Shown in pieces: positions 17,048 to 24,546 of a stretch of 43,270 nucleotides of DNA. The DNA lies in the NCBI RefSeq assembly GCF_002014985.1, contig NZ_MUXU01000048.1, forward strand, positions 1 to 43,270, in the 5' to 3' direction. Within the stretch, counting starts at the first letter, position 1. Each line of letters begins with the position of its first letter. The translations under genes and the position numbers were made by a program. The DNA comes from Moraxella caviae (GTDB lineage Bacteria > Pseudomonadota > Gammaproteobacteria > Pseudomonadales > Moraxellaceae). The notes below the pieces were generated by a model. That model had not been told where the DNA came from and did not search any database. It worked only from the letters and a program-made list of their open reading frames with translations.

Positions 17048-17398
17048 ATGTTCAAAGATTTTGAAAAGTTCACTGCACAAAATTTGGAGGAGCTTGATAA
17101 AATGATAAGTATGGCAAAAATTCTAAACGATATTGAGCTTGATAAACAAAAATTCCAAGCTGAACGAGAAGCCGAGCGAGCAAAACTGGAAGCTGAACAG
17201 GAACAAAACAGAATTCAAATGGAATTGGCACGTCAAAGATACGAGATTGACCGCCAAAAGATTGAAGCTGAAGTTGCGCACATCAAAAAACAAAACCAGT
17301 TTTTTCCATGGATAGCTGTTGCGATTGCTATTATTGGTACAGTTGGGGTTACAATTAACGCTATTGGACCACAGCTTGTAGAACATTTTCTTAAGTAA
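17048..17398 (+). CDS. Coiled-coil protein with C-terminal membrane anchor
   Basis: 116 aa, with AAAGGTGAT before the start. Residues about 28-82 form a long charged coiled coil ('DKQKFQAEREAERAKLEAE'), followed by 'FFPWIAVAIAIIGTVGVTI' (85-103), one transmembrane helix, and a short tail. A second gene of the same design, with 'SWFPW' at the same junction, lies at 22676, so these are probably paralogues. A hairpin terminator follows directly. Function is unknown; a tail-anchored leading-region protein is all the sequence supports. Confidence 0.65.
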   Translation: MFKDFEKFTAQNLEELDKMISMAKILNDIELDKQKFQAEREAERAKLEAEQEQNRIQMELARQRYEIDRQKIEAEVAHIKKQNQFFPWIAVAIAIIGTVGVTINAIGPQLVEHFLK

Positions 17399-17400
17399 CC

Positions 17401-17426
17401 AAAACCCGCCCAGTGCGGGTTTTTTG
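17401..17426 (+). terminator. Rho-independent terminator
   Basis: AACCCGC (17403-17409) pairs with GCGGGTT (17415-17421), followed by a T-run. Confidence 0.85.
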
Positions 17427-17496
17427 TTGTCTGGCAGTTGTGCGCCTTGGGTGGATTGACTAAATAGCAGCCTGCGGTGATAAGCGATTGTGGTAA

Positions 17497-17599
17497 GCCT
17501 AACGGCCAATGATGGGGCTTGGATATATGGTTTTCTTTCTAGTGTCTTTTCCATCTTATTATACACCCATCAACCAAACAACCTTACGGAGCATACCCC
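17497..17599 (+). promoter_or_regulatory. Leading-region leader module A
   Basis: Hairpin GCC-TAAC-GGC (17497-17506), then GGGGCTTGGATATATGGTTT, a pyrimidine-rich stretch, -10 hexamer TATTAT (17557-17562), CCATCAACCAA and a CGGAG ribosome-binding site before ATG 17600. There is no recognisable -35. The same arrangement occurs at five other starts between 18.8 and 24.1 kb. Confidence 0.75.
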
Positions 17600-18259
17600 A
17601 TGGCTAATATTTCAACCGCTTACGGCACAGTAACCGTTAAATGCAAAGACCGCAAAGGTCTAGCCCTGCTTAATAAAGCCGTTCAATTCATTCATAATGA
17701 CACTGTGGCAGGCAACTACGGCTTTATGATTACACACATTGACCCTGCCAACGTTATCCAGTTAGAAGACGGTGAAAGCTATCATTTTACTGGCGTTGGT
17801 CGATGGGAATTTTCAAACGTCATGAAATATTGGCTTGATTGGCTAGATGAAGACTTGCAAGCCAAACTAAAAACGTTTGACTGGGAATTGCAATTTGAGT
17901 ACACCGATTGGGAGCCAGGCAATCTGCAGCTAGTGCAAGAACTTTTCATTTGTGGCAGTTATGAAGAAGACTACAGCCGAGTGGTTTATGCTCAGTTGGT
18001 AGAAGGTGAAAACCTACCTTACACAGCCGAAAACCTAAACAAACATGGCTTTGTAGATTATGCAATGGACGGTTCGCCTGCATTTTATAATGATATTGCC
18101 GAGCTGGCTCAAGACGTTTTTGATGTTGATGAAGTGGACGGTGGTAAGTTGGTACAAGATTATCCACAAATTTTTGAGAACCAGTGCTACCACGATTATG
18201 AAGAGCTGATGTGCGCACTAGAAGACATTAAGGACGATTATTTGAGTAAAATGGAGTAA
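17600..18259 (+). CDS. Acidic leading-region protein, unknown
   Basis: 219 aa, soluble, with no signal or membrane segment. The N-terminus 'ISTAYGTVTVKCKDRKGLAL' and the motif 'YHFTGVGRWEFSNVMKYWLD' (about 61-80) recall plasmid proteins of the Api92-like type, but similarity is weak. The protein is strongly acidic, especially 170-219 ('QDVFDVDEVDGGK', 'DYEELMCALEDIKDDYL'). Acidic DNA-mimic antirestriction proteins are common in leading regions, so this is a possible role, by position and charge only. It has its own module-A leader and stands alone. Confidence 0.55.
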   Translation: MANISTAYGTVTVKCKDRKGLALLNKAVQFIHNDTVAGNYGFMITHIDPANVIQLEDGESYHFTGVGRWEFSNVMKYWLDWLDEDLQAKLKTFDWELQFEYTDWEPGNLQLVQELFICGSYEEDYSRVVYAQLVEGENLPYTAENLNKHGFVDYAMDGSPAFYNDIAELAQDVFDVDEVDGGKLVQDYPQIFENQCYHDYEELMCALEDIKDDYLSKME

Positions 18260-18333
18260 ATAAGAGTTTCAAACCTAAAATACAACAAACCCTAAGCCAA
18301 CCGCTTGAGGCTATTAACAGCCCCTTGAAATCT

Positions 18334-18414
18334 ACCTAAACCTACTCTTTGCAGACAACGGTGAAGTAGGAAGAAAACACCAAGCCTACATTGAGTAGAT
18401 TTGGGTAGGTTTTT
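18334..18414 (+). ncRNA. Possible structured RNA or complex terminator
   Basis: Nested pairings can be drawn: ACCTA (18334-18338) with TAGGT (18406-18410), CTACTC (18342-18347) with GAGTAG (18393-18398), and an inner GTAGG (18366-18370) with CCTAC (18385-18389), ending in a T-run. It may be a multi-stem terminator for the preceding gene or a small RNA. The stems are short and evidence is limited. Confidence 0.3.
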
Positions 18415-18793
18415 CGGAACGGAAATTCACCAAGCGTTGCAATCGTACATTGCAAGCGTAACTAATCAAGCGGCTGCATAGTCGCTTATGTGAAAAAAGG
18501 AAAAGCAAACCGCCCTATATGGGCGGTTTTTGCAGGCGTGATATATTTGCGCCATAAACATGATAACCTTCTCATGTTCAAGATTCGTCAAAACGTAAAC
18601 ATGATAGTCTAAAAAGGGAGCTTTGCTTTGCGTAGAACATGCGCGGCTATCACGTTCGTGATACGGCTTATAAGACATTGATTTATAACGCAAATCTTGT
18701 TTGGTAAACTCACGAAATTATCAGACAAAGGGAGAAATGCTTTGTTTTATTGAAATTTCTGCAGACTGGGCAAATCTAGCATAGACAACCTAA
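18415..18793. other. Intergenic region without a gene
   Basis: Apart from the hairpin at 18507-18531 I see no gene. A 75-codon minus-strand frame here overlaps that hairpin and lacks a ribosome-binding site. Short inverted repeats such as ATCACG/CGTGAT (near 18655) are present. The region could hold an origin or single-strand initiation site, but no known oriT nic motif was recognised. Confidence 0.4.
18507..18531 (+). terminator. Rho-independent terminator
   Basis: AAACCGCCC, a short loop TATAT, GGGCGGTTTTT. Confidence 0.85.
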
Positions 18794-18922
18794 GCCTAAC
18801 GGCAGACCTGAAGGGGTTTGGGCAGTTGTTTCGTCTTTCTGCGCTCTTTCTTGTTCTACTATATACCCATAGCGAACGACAACACCGCTATAAACCAACA
18901 ACCAACTATAGGAAAATGAATC
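18794..18922 (+). promoter_or_regulatory. Leading-region leader module B (ssb)
   Basis: Hairpin GCC-TAAC-GGC (18794-18803), GGGGTTTGG, a pyrimidine-rich run, and -10 TACTAT (18857-18862). It has a longer untranslated leader than the other modules, with two copies of ACCAAC near 18895. Confidence 0.7.
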
Positions 18923-19447
18923 ATGCTTAATCGTGTAACTCTAATCGGCAGCCTTGGCAAAGACCCAGTTATCCATAATACCCGTGATGGCAAAGGTAAA
19001 GTTGCCACACTTTCAATCGCTACCAGTGAGCGCTGGACAGACCGCAATACAGGCGAGCGCAAAGAGCAGACCGAGTGGCACACTGTAAAGTTTTTTGGCA
19101 ATCTTGCAGAGATTTGCGAAAAATTCCTTGTGAAAGGTTCAACCGTTCATGTTGAAGGTTCATTGGTAACTAACCATTTTGTTGATAAAAACGGTCAAGA
19201 GCGCAGTCAGCTACAAATTCGTGGCACGATGATGAATTGGGTAGGTGGTAATCGCAGAGACCCAAAAGCACCAGCGAACTTTCAAGCGCAAAACGGATTT
19301 AATCAACAGCGCAGCCACAATGGCAATCAAGCACAAAATTTCAACCGCCAAGGTCAAAACCGTGGCTTTAATCAACCAATGCAAGCCCAACAAGCACAAG
19401 CTCAGGCAAATGCTTTTGTGCAAGGCGATGATGTTTGGGGGTGGTAA
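18923..19447 (+). CDS. ssb: Single-stranded DNA-binding protein
   Basis: 174 aa. The OB-fold starts 'MLNRVTLIGSLGKDPVIH', continues with 'TLSIATSERWTDRNTGERKE' and ends with 'SQLQIRGTMMNWVGG'. Residues about 113-165 are a Gln/Asn-rich linker. The acidic tail ends 'GDDVWGW' instead of the usual DDDIPF, so binding to host SSB-interacting proteins may differ. Plasmid SSBs are made early in the recipient to coat incoming single-stranded DNA. GGAAAA precedes the start. The gene is followed by an exonuclease gene with only 2 nt between, so the pair is an operon under leader B. Confidence 0.93.
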   Translation: MLNRVTLIGSLGKDPVIHNTRDGKGKVATLSIATSERWTDRNTGERKEQTEWHTVKFFGNLAEICEKFLVKGSTVHVEGSLVTNHFVDKNGQERSQLQIRGTMMNWVGGNRRDPKAPANFQAQNGFNQQRSHNGNQAQNFNRQGQNRGFNQPMQAQQAQAQANAFVQGDDVWGW

Positions 19448-19449
19448 TT

Positions 19450-20040
19450 ATGCAATACGGCAAAACTGTTTTGGTGAGCATTGACGTAGAAACGCTAAGC
19501 GCAGACCCGCTTAGCGCAGCCCTAGTAAGCGCAGGCATGGCTGCTAAAGTATTGGGCGGTGAAATGCTGGACACCTTCTATGCAGAAATCGACCCTAAGT
19601 CTGCTTTGGGCTATGGCACGCAAGACGATGAAACGCTTGCATGGTGGGAAAAGCAAAGCGATGAAGCCAAAAGTGCGCTAAATCGTGGCACAGACAGCGT
19701 AGAAAAGGCGTTGACCGCCCTGCACCAAGCCATCACACGCATTGGCGAGCTTTCTGGCGGTGATTTTGTGGTGATTGCACGAGCACCGACTTTTGATTGT
19801 ACGATTTTGCGTCAGCATTTCAAACAACTGGGCTTAGATACGCCTTGGCATTATTGGCAAGAACGAGACCATCGCACCTTTGAAAGCGCACTTACACTTG
19901 CAGCCAATTGGTCTACCATGACTTATAAGCAATTTGTACAAGGCAATGTGGCGCATGACGCACTAAAAGACGCTTTGGCACAGCTTAATTATGTTGACTA
20001 TCTAGTAAATGCAGTAATGACTGTCAACGAAACCATCTAA
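19450..20040 (+). CDS. DEDD-family 3'-5' exonuclease
   Basis: 196 aa from ATG 19450, just after the ssb stop, with GGGGGTGG as ribosome-binding site. Motifs of the DEDDh family are 'SIDVETL' (D and E), 'ARAPTFDCTIL' (D) and 'VAHDALKDA' (H, D). It resembles the DUF5051 / Rv2179c-like 3'-5' exoribonucleases found in phages and plasmids. Coupling to ssb suggests that it processes nucleic acid ends during entry or replication of the plasmid. Substrate (RNA or DNA) is not decidable from sequence. Confidence 0.75.
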   Translation: MQYGKTVLVSIDVETLSADPLSAALVSAGMAAKVLGGEMLDTFYAEIDPKSALGYGTQDDETLAWWEKQSDEAKSALNRGTDSVEKALTALHQAITRIGELSGGDFVVIARAPTFDCTILRQHFKQLGLDTPWHYWQERDHRTFESALTLAANWSTMTYKQFVQGNVAHDALKDALAQLNYVDYLVNAVMTVNETI

Positions 20041-20152
20041 ATATTTGTACGCCATATAAGGACGATTGGCGACTACCAGCTTACTCATTGGTTCACAAGG
20101 ACGTGGCTTGCTTTAGAAAATCCGCTAAAGCAAATGGTTGTGACGGTCGATT

Positions 20153-20178
20153 CACCGCCCATTAGTGGCGGTGTTTTT
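20153..20178 (+). terminator. Rho-independent terminator
   Basis: CACCGCC (20153-20159), loop, GGCGGTG (20167-20173), T-run. A separate perfect 9-bp stem, TTGCTTTAG with CTAAAGCAA, lies just upstream at about 20108-20134. Confidence 0.8.
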
Positions 20179-20245
20179 GTATTGATGATTTGTGGTGAGC
20201 GGTGCGCACCAGCCGCTATTGCATGACAGATAGCAGACATGGAAG

Positions 20246-20341
20246 CGCTAACGCGGTGGGTGGGATTTGGATATTATGGTTTTCCTGCTCTCTGTTTTGC
20301 GCTCTATTATGTCTATATCAACCAACAACGGAGTAACCGCC
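20246..20341 (+). promoter_or_regulatory. Leading-region leader module C
   Basis: Hairpin CGC-TAAC-GCG (20246-20255), GGGATTTGGATATTATGG, a pyrimidine-rich run, -10 TATTAT (20305-20310), ATCAACCAAC, and CGGAG before ATG 20342. The stem differs from modules A and B, but pairing is kept. Confidence 0.75.
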
Positions 20342-21988
20342 ATGACAACCGCCCTGCTTGTTAAAGAGCTTAAGCAAAATCAAGAAGACTTTGAGTTTTA
20401 TCCAACGACAGCCGAAATGATTGAGGCAATCAAAAATGACTTAGATACGGCAGAAATAGGCAGCCGGATAACCTTGTTTGAAATTGGTGCTGGCGATTGC
20501 CGTGTCAATCAGGCTATAGCAGATCACCTTGATGCGAAATCTGTCAGAGTGGATATTTTAGCCATTGAAAAAGCAATCACGCACATCAAAAACTTCCCAA
20601 GAAACGTTAAATTTGTGGGTGCTGACTTCTTTGAAACGAATTTAGTTGCTATCAAAAGCAGCATGGTATTTTGCAACCCGCCATACAGCGAATATGAATG
20701 CTGGATGGAGCGCATTTTAACCCAAACCAATGCTAGCGTTACTTACTTTGTTGTGCCACAACGCTGGCAAAACAACGACGCTATCAAACAAGCGCTATCT
20801 GAATCAAAAATGACCGCTAAAGTTATTTTTGAGGGGGATTTTTTAGAAGCGGATAGAAAGGCGCGCGCTAAGGTTCAAGTGGTGCGCGTATATAAGGCGC
20901 AGGGCTTGCCAAAAGGACAAAAATTTTACATTGGTTCAGCCACATCTGCTGATGTTAAAAGCACCCTTTTTGATGGGTTTGATGAAGCCAAAGAAATCAA
21001 TGAAAGCCATTTTGATGAAGCGCAAGAATTGATTGCAACAGGCGGTTGCATTGATTCTATGGTGGCATTTTATAACAAGGATATGGATTCCTTGTTCGAA
21101 TCTTATAATGCGATGGCTAAAATGGATGCACGCGTCATCAAATTGCTGAACGTTAGTAAGCATACGGCCATCGAAGCTATTAAGCAGGAAATCAAAAACC
21201 TGAAAAATGCTTACTGGAGTGAGTTCCTAAACCGCTATGAGCCGATTACGCGTCGTTTGACAAAAGACAGCCGTAAGAAATTGTATGAGCAAGTGCTCGA
21301 TAACGCAAAAGAAATTGATTTCACTGCCAAGAATTGCTACGCAATCACCATGCTTGTGATTGACCGTGCGAATGAATATGTAGACACGCAAATCAAAGAC
21401 TTATTCGTCAAGCATGCCAATTCTGACAATCTAAAGGCATACAAGTCTAATCAGCGAGTTTTTGAGAAAGGGGACTATCGTTACTGCCACCCTTTTGCAA
21501 ACGATGAAATCATCAAACATTACGAATGCTCAAAGCTAGAATACAGATTGGTTTGTAACTGGTATATGTCGCGTCACAGTTGGGAAGTTAGCGCGGCTAT
21601 GTACGACGTCATCAACGATTATAGGGTCGTTGCACGCTCTTTAGGACTTGGTGGCTGTTTGGTTTTAAATTCGCAGGATGATTTGTCAATAGGTAAAAAA
21701 TTAGTAGTCAAGCGCATGGACTTCAATGTACCACAAGATGAAAACTTGTTTGATATTACCTTTTATAAGAAAGGTACATATCACATCCGCCCAAGCCAAG
21801 AATTTGCACTGCGCCTAAATATTGCGATTGGTAAATTGTTTGGGTGGTTGCATAGCGCAGAACAAGCAAGCCATGAACTTGATGTCGATATTGAGCAGGT
21901 TGCACCAATCTTTGAGAAGTCAAACAAAATCATGTTTGAGCAGTCTACAGAACTGCTGGGCATTGGCTTTGATGGTGAAGCTGCTTAA
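20342..21988 (+). CDS. DUF4942-type N6-adenine methyltransferase
   Basis: 548 aa from ATG 20342, which has CGGAG ahead; a longer frame from 20267 runs through the leader and is rejected. The N-terminal half is a class I methyltransferase: AdoMet motif 'LFEIGAGDCRVNQAI' (45-59) and catalytic NPPY (112-115). The C-terminal half ('YWSEFLNRYEPITRRLTKDS', later 'YHIRPSQEFALRLNIAIGKL') matches the DUF4942 domain of plasmid methyltransferases. In leading regions such enzymes may protect incoming DNA from restriction, which would complement the other early genes here. It forms its own unit with leader C and a strong terminator. Confidence 0.8.
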   Translation: MTTALLVKELKQNQEDFEFYPTTAEMIEAIKNDLDTAEIGSRITLFEIGAGDCRVNQAIADHLDAKSVRVDILAIEKAITHIKNFPRNVKFVGADFFETNLVAIKSSMVFCNPPYSEYECWMERILTQTNASVTYFVVPQRWQNNDAIKQALSESKMTAKVIFEGDFLEADRKARAKVQVVRVYKAQGLPKGQKFYIGSATSADVKSTLFDGFDEAKEINESHFDEAQELIATGGCIDSMVAFYNKDMDSLFESYNAMAKMDARVIKLLNVSKHTAIEAIKQEIKNLKNAYWSEFLNRYEPITRRLTKDSRKKLYEQVLDNAKEIDFTAKNCYAITMLVIDRANEYVDTQIKDLFVKHANSDNLKAYKSNQRVFEKGDYRYCHPFANDEIIKHYECSKLEYRLVCNWYMSRHSWEVSAAMYDVINDYRVVARSLGLGGCLVLNSQDDLSIGKKLVVKRMDFNVPQDENLFDITFYKKGTYHIRPSQEFALRLNIAIGKLFGWLHSAEQASHELDVDIEQVAPIFEKSNKIMFEQSTELLGIGFDGEAA

Positions 21989-22000
21989 ACTATTCACAAG

Positions 22001-22032
22001 CCCCATGCGATGCAAGCATGGGGTATTTTTTT
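22001..22032 (+). terminator. Rho-independent terminator
   Basis: CCCCATGC, loop, GCATGGGG, then TATTTTTTT. Confidence 0.88.
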
Positions 22033-22079
22033 GGGCGGTAGTAAATATTGTGCCAGTCATAGCAAAAAAGACATCGACG

Positions 22080-22178
22080 CGCTAACGCGGTGACTGGGTT
22101 ATGGATTATGTTTTTAGTTTTATCCCCCTCTTTGGGCTTATCATAGCTACATCAACCAACCACAACGGAGCAACTGCT
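22080..22178 (+). promoter_or_regulatory. Leading-region leader module D
   Basis: Hairpin CGC-TAAC-GCG (22080-22089), GGGTTATGGATTATGTTTTT, -10 TATCAT (22139-22144), ATCAACCAACCACAA, and CGGAG before ATG 22179. Confidence 0.72.
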
Positions 22179-22664
22179 ATGAACACTCAACTTCAAAACC
22201 AACTGGCTGTAATCGTCAAAGACCTAGCAAGCCATGTAGACGACAGCTATGGACTGGACGGCATTACCATTTTCCTTGAGCAAAGCGACCAAAACGTCAA
22301 AAGATTGGCGCAACAACTGGAAGATGGCGAAGAAACGTCTTTGTCTTATCGCTACTTTGACATTTCTATCCTAATGCTTGATAAGATTTGTGCGCATTTG
22401 GATGAAGACTATCATTTCAAGCACATTGTATCTTACATCATTGATGAGCTTTCATTCGCCAAATGGCAAAAACATAGTGCAGAAAATATCAAAGCCGCCA
22501 TTCGCCTAGCCTATTTGCGTATGTTGGCTGATATGGTTGAAGAGCTTAGATACACTTATTACCAAGACCGCCTTCCCCTTGTTGCTGGCGTGTACCAAGG
22601 CAAAGCGTTTGATAGCATTCACGGACTGTACGAAATGCTGTTTCTTGATGGACGTGAAAGCTAA
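22179..22664 (+). CDS. Hypothetical helical protein
   Basis: 161 aa from ATG 22179 (CGGAG ribosome-binding site). It looks almost wholly helical and soluble: 'NQLAVIVKDLASHVDDSYGL', 'FDISILMLDKICAHLDEDYH', 'RMLADMVEELRYTYYQDRLP'. I know of no family. It is followed 11 nt later by a coiled-coil membrane protein, forming a two-gene unit under leader D. This parallels the truncated gene plus coiled-coil gene pair at 16739-17398. Confidence 0.6.
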   Translation: MNTQLQNQLAVIVKDLASHVDDSYGLDGITIFLEQSDQNVKRLAQQLEDGEETSLSYRYFDISILMLDKICAHLDEDYHFKHIVSYIIDELSFAKWQKHSAENIKAAIRLAYLRMLADMVEELRYTYYQDRLPLVAGVYQGKAFDSIHGLYEMLFLDGRES

Positions 22665-22675
22665 ATGGTGGTATC

Positions 22676-22987
22676 ATGGATAACGTAAATGATTTAGACC
22701 TAGAACAACTAAACATGAAGGAGTTGGAGCGAATGGCTGCCATTGTCAATATCAAGAAAATTCATTCTGAAAACATTGAATTGCAGGCGAAAACCAACCA
22801 AAGCCTAGCAACTATTGAGCAGATTAAGGCAACTGTAAATAAAATGCAAGCCGAAACTGAAAAAGCTAGAAAAGAGACTTCTTGGTTCCCTTGGGTACAA
22901 ATTCTGACACTGCTAGCCACGCTTGTTACTGGTCTTTTGACTGGTGGTGTTGCCATGTACTTTTTAACCAAACTGATGCCAGTTTGA
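22676..22987 (+). CDS. Coiled-coil protein with C-terminal membrane anchor (paralogue)
   Basis: 103 aa. Helical coiled coil at about 15-68 ('KIHSENIELQAKTNQSLATI'), then 'SWFPWVQILTLLATLVTGLL' and one membrane span to about residue 97. It has the same architecture and the same aromatic-Pro-Trp junction as the 17048 product. A hairpin terminator begins at its stop codon. It could be a membrane-tethered accessory of conjugation or entry exclusion, but nothing in the sequence proves this. Confidence 0.65.
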   Translation: MDNVNDLDLEQLNMKELERMAAIVNIKKIHSENIELQAKTNQSLATIEQIKATVNKMQAETEKARKETSWFPWVQILTLLATLVTGLLTGGVAMYFLTKLMPV

Positions 22988-23031
22988 CCCCACATTGCCA
23001 CGCAAAGCCCTGCCTTACGGTGGGGTTTTTT
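22988..23031 (+). terminator. Rho-independent terminator
   Basis: CCCCAC (22988-22993) pairs with GTGGGG (23020-23025), followed by TTTTTT. Confidence 0.75.
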
Positions 23032-23049
23032 GTTGTCTGCGATGTGCCA

Positions 23050-23259
23050 ATGGGTGTGTTGCAATACATGGTAGACGAATACGGATTTGAAATTGTTGGC
23101 TATGGCTATCGCACTGGCGACCTTGGCGAAGCTCTTGCGATAGATATTTTTACAGTAGACGGCATTGTTAAAAGTGCTACTGAATGCAGCAAAGATGGGG
23201 TAGACGCGATTTGCGCCAGACATCAAATTGAGAGACCGTTGTACGAAATCTGTCAGTAA
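23050..23259 (+). CDS. Small hypothetical protein
   Basis: 69 aa from ATG 23050 or 63 aa from ATG 23068; neither has a good ribosome-binding site. The product 'YGFEIVGYGYRTGDLGEALA' has mixed alpha/beta character, with no signal or membrane segment and no recognised family. It lies between two terminators and has no TAAC leader, so transcription would rely on readthrough or an unseen promoter. Codon use looks normal for the region. Moderate to low confidence that it is a gene. Confidence 0.45.
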   Translation: MGVLQYMVDEYGFEIVGYGYRTGDLGEALAIDIFTVDGIVKSATECSKDGVDAICARHQIERPLYEICQ

Positions 23260-23267
23260 CTTACTTG

Positions 23268-23296
23268 AAGCCTAGCCATTGAGCTGGGCTTTTTTT
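23268..23296 (+). terminator. Rho-independent terminator
   Basis: AAGCCTAGC, loop CATTGA, GCTGGGCT with one mismatch, followed by seven T. Confidence 0.75.
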
Positions 23297-23344
23297 GCCT
23301 TTTGTTTTGGGTGATTGTGCAGTGATGGTAGGTAGACAAAGACA

Positions 23345-23441
23345 GCCTAACGGCAAACTATTGGGGCTTGGAAAATGGTTTTGCTCTTTGTTTGCCTTGC
23401 GGGTTTATTATGAACACACCAACCAATAAGGAGTGCAACCC
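23345..23441 (+). promoter_or_regulatory. Leading-region leader module E
   Basis: Hairpin GCC-TAAC-GGC (23345-23354), GGGGCTTGGAAAATGGTTTT, -10 TATTAT (23406-23411), CACCAACCAATA, and AGGAG before ATG 23442. Confidence 0.75.
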
Positions 23442-23594
23442 ATGACGAATTCAAGTGTTTTTGGCTTTTCAGTTTACGCTGTGATGTTCTTTGCATTGTT
23501 TTTTGTTGCATTAAAATCATGCGATGCAGAATACGAAAATCAACGAGCTTACATCAGCCAGTACAAGCAAGAACTTATGCAAGTGAGCGAGTAA
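23442..23594 (+). CDS. Small membrane protein, 50 aa
   Basis: MTNSSVFGFSVYAVMFFALF opens a single strong transmembrane helix (about 5-25), followed by 'KSCDAEYENQRAYISQYKQE', a short charged tail. AGGAG lies 8 nt before the start, and the -10 of leader E about 30 nt upstream. The cysteine after the helix does not make a good lipobox (LKSC). The well-placed leader and ribosome-binding site argue that this short gene is real. Its role is unknown; small leading-region membrane proteins are common. Confidence 0.62.
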   Translation: MTNSSVFGFSVYAVMFFALFFVALKSCDAEYENQRAYISQYKQELMQVSE

Positions 23595-23606
23595 AGGGGG
23601 CGAATT

Positions 23607-23843
23607 ATGCAAGGTATTGATTATGATTTGGTGCCCTGCCACATCAGCGAGATTAAAAGTGGCGATACGGTTTTGGTGGATGGCAAGCTGAAAACCATCA
23701 GCCAAAGCAACATTAAAATCAAAGATGGCATGATGACTTTGTGCGGTGATTCTTATCATTTGGGCAACAAGCCAGTGCCAAGAGTGCGGATTAAGCGTGC
23801 AGTGTCTCAGAGCGTATCGCCCAAAGGTTTTGTGTATTGTTGA
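23607..23843 (+). CDS. Small hypothetical protein
   Basis: 78 aa, with AAAGGGGGCG before the start and 12 nt after the preceding gene, so it is cotranscribed under leader E. 'HISEIKSGDTVLVDGKLKTI' and 'DGMMTLCGDSYHLGNKPVPR' suggest a small beta-barrel (Hint-like or KOW-like spacing, weak). The C-terminus is basic ('RVRIKRAVSQ'). Similar short 'I+xGDTVxVDGKxxTI' proteins are widespread in phages and plasmids, with unknown function. Confidence 0.62.
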   Translation: MQGIDYDLVPCHISEIKSGDTVLVDGKLKTISQSNIKIKDGMMTLCGDSYHLGNKPVPRVRIKRAVSQSVSPKGFVYC

Positions 23844-23849
23844 GCGAGA

Positions 23850-23876
23850 AAGCGGTTGTGATTGCAGCCGCTTTTT
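23850..23876 (+). terminator. Rho-independent terminator
   Basis: AAGCGG, loop, CCGCTTTTT, with extra pairing of TGTGATTGCA inside. Confidence 0.78.
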
Positions 23877-23979
23877 ATTTTAGGTGGTGATGGTTTTGCA
23901 AGCTTTTAAGAGCTTTTGGGGACATGGGTGGGTGCGCAAATTGTGCAGATGGTTGTGCAAGATAGGATAGAAGTATTAA

Positions 23980-24069
23980 GGCTAACGCCATAGGTGCTTG
24001 GGATATTTTTGGTTGTTTTGCTTTGTTTTCTGGTTTATTATGTGGGCAAGGTTTGAAAAGGAGCGAATA
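23980..24069 (+). promoter_or_regulatory. Leading-region leader module F
   Basis: Hairpin GGC-TAAC-GCC (23980-23989), a third compensatory stem, then TGGGATATTTTTGGTTG, a pyrimidine-rich run, -10 TATTAT (24036-24041), and AGGAG before ATG 24070. Confidence 0.7.
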
Positions 24070-24516
24070 ATGAGCGATGATACTACCACACAATTAAGTT
24101 TTTCAGAAAGGCTTGGTGAGTCGTTTGGGAGGTTGTTGTTTATGAGAAACCCGCATGGTTTTTTGTGGGTGTTATCAACAATCGTGCACAGCATTACCGC
24201 AAATCCAAAGATGAGTTTGTGGCTGTATGTGAAGAGTTTTTTGGTGAGTGTGCTACTCGTTTTAGTCGCCCTATTCTTTCATGATGTGTTCACATCTACG
24301 TCAATTTATGACAGAACACAGTCGGGATATTTTTCATCATTGACTTATAATTTAGTCAAAGTCTTTGCATTTCCTTTGACAACTTTTGTGTGGATTGTGA
24401 TGTGTTGTGGCTATTATAAAGGCAGACAAAATTATCAATTCATGCAAAGAGCTGGCATCAAAGATGAAGCTAAGCCAAGCAAAAACCAAAGCGAGCAACA
24501 AAACAAACCATCATAA
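24070..24516 (+). CDS. Two-helix membrane protein, unknown
   Basis: 148 aa from ATG 24070 with AGGAG; the longer frame from 23998 reads through the leader. An amphipathic N-terminus ('FSERLGESFGRLLFMRNPHG') precedes two membrane spans at about 51-71 and 97-115. The C-terminal tail is hydrophilic ('GIKDEAKPSKNQSEQQNKPS'). I do not recognise a family. It heads a two-gene unit with the 24547 gene (30-nt gap) and is the last gene preceded by a TAAC leader. A role in the cell envelope during conjugation is possible but unproven. Confidence 0.62.
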   Translation: MSDDTTTQLSFSERLGESFGRLLFMRNPHGFLWVLSTIVHSITANPKMSLWLYVKSFLVSVLLVLVALFFHDVFTSTSIYDRTQSGYFSSLTYNLVKVFAFPLTTFVWIVMCCGYYKGRQNYQFMQRAGIKDEAKPSKNQSEQQNKPS

Positions 24517-24546
24517 ATTTGAATTTAAAAAGAGGATAAAAAAGTT

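Noticed and set aside
18466..18693. 75-codon minus-strand frame
   Set aside because: It overlaps a terminator, lacks a ribosome-binding site, and its sequence is not protein-like.
18415..18793. Origin of transfer
   Set aside because: No recognisable nic motif of IncI/IncP type or nearby relaxase gene; the interval has only short inverted repeats.
20267..20341. N-terminal extension of the DUF4942 methyltransferase
   Set aside because: The stretch is the shared leader module; CGGAG and ATG 20342 are in the same place as in the other modules.
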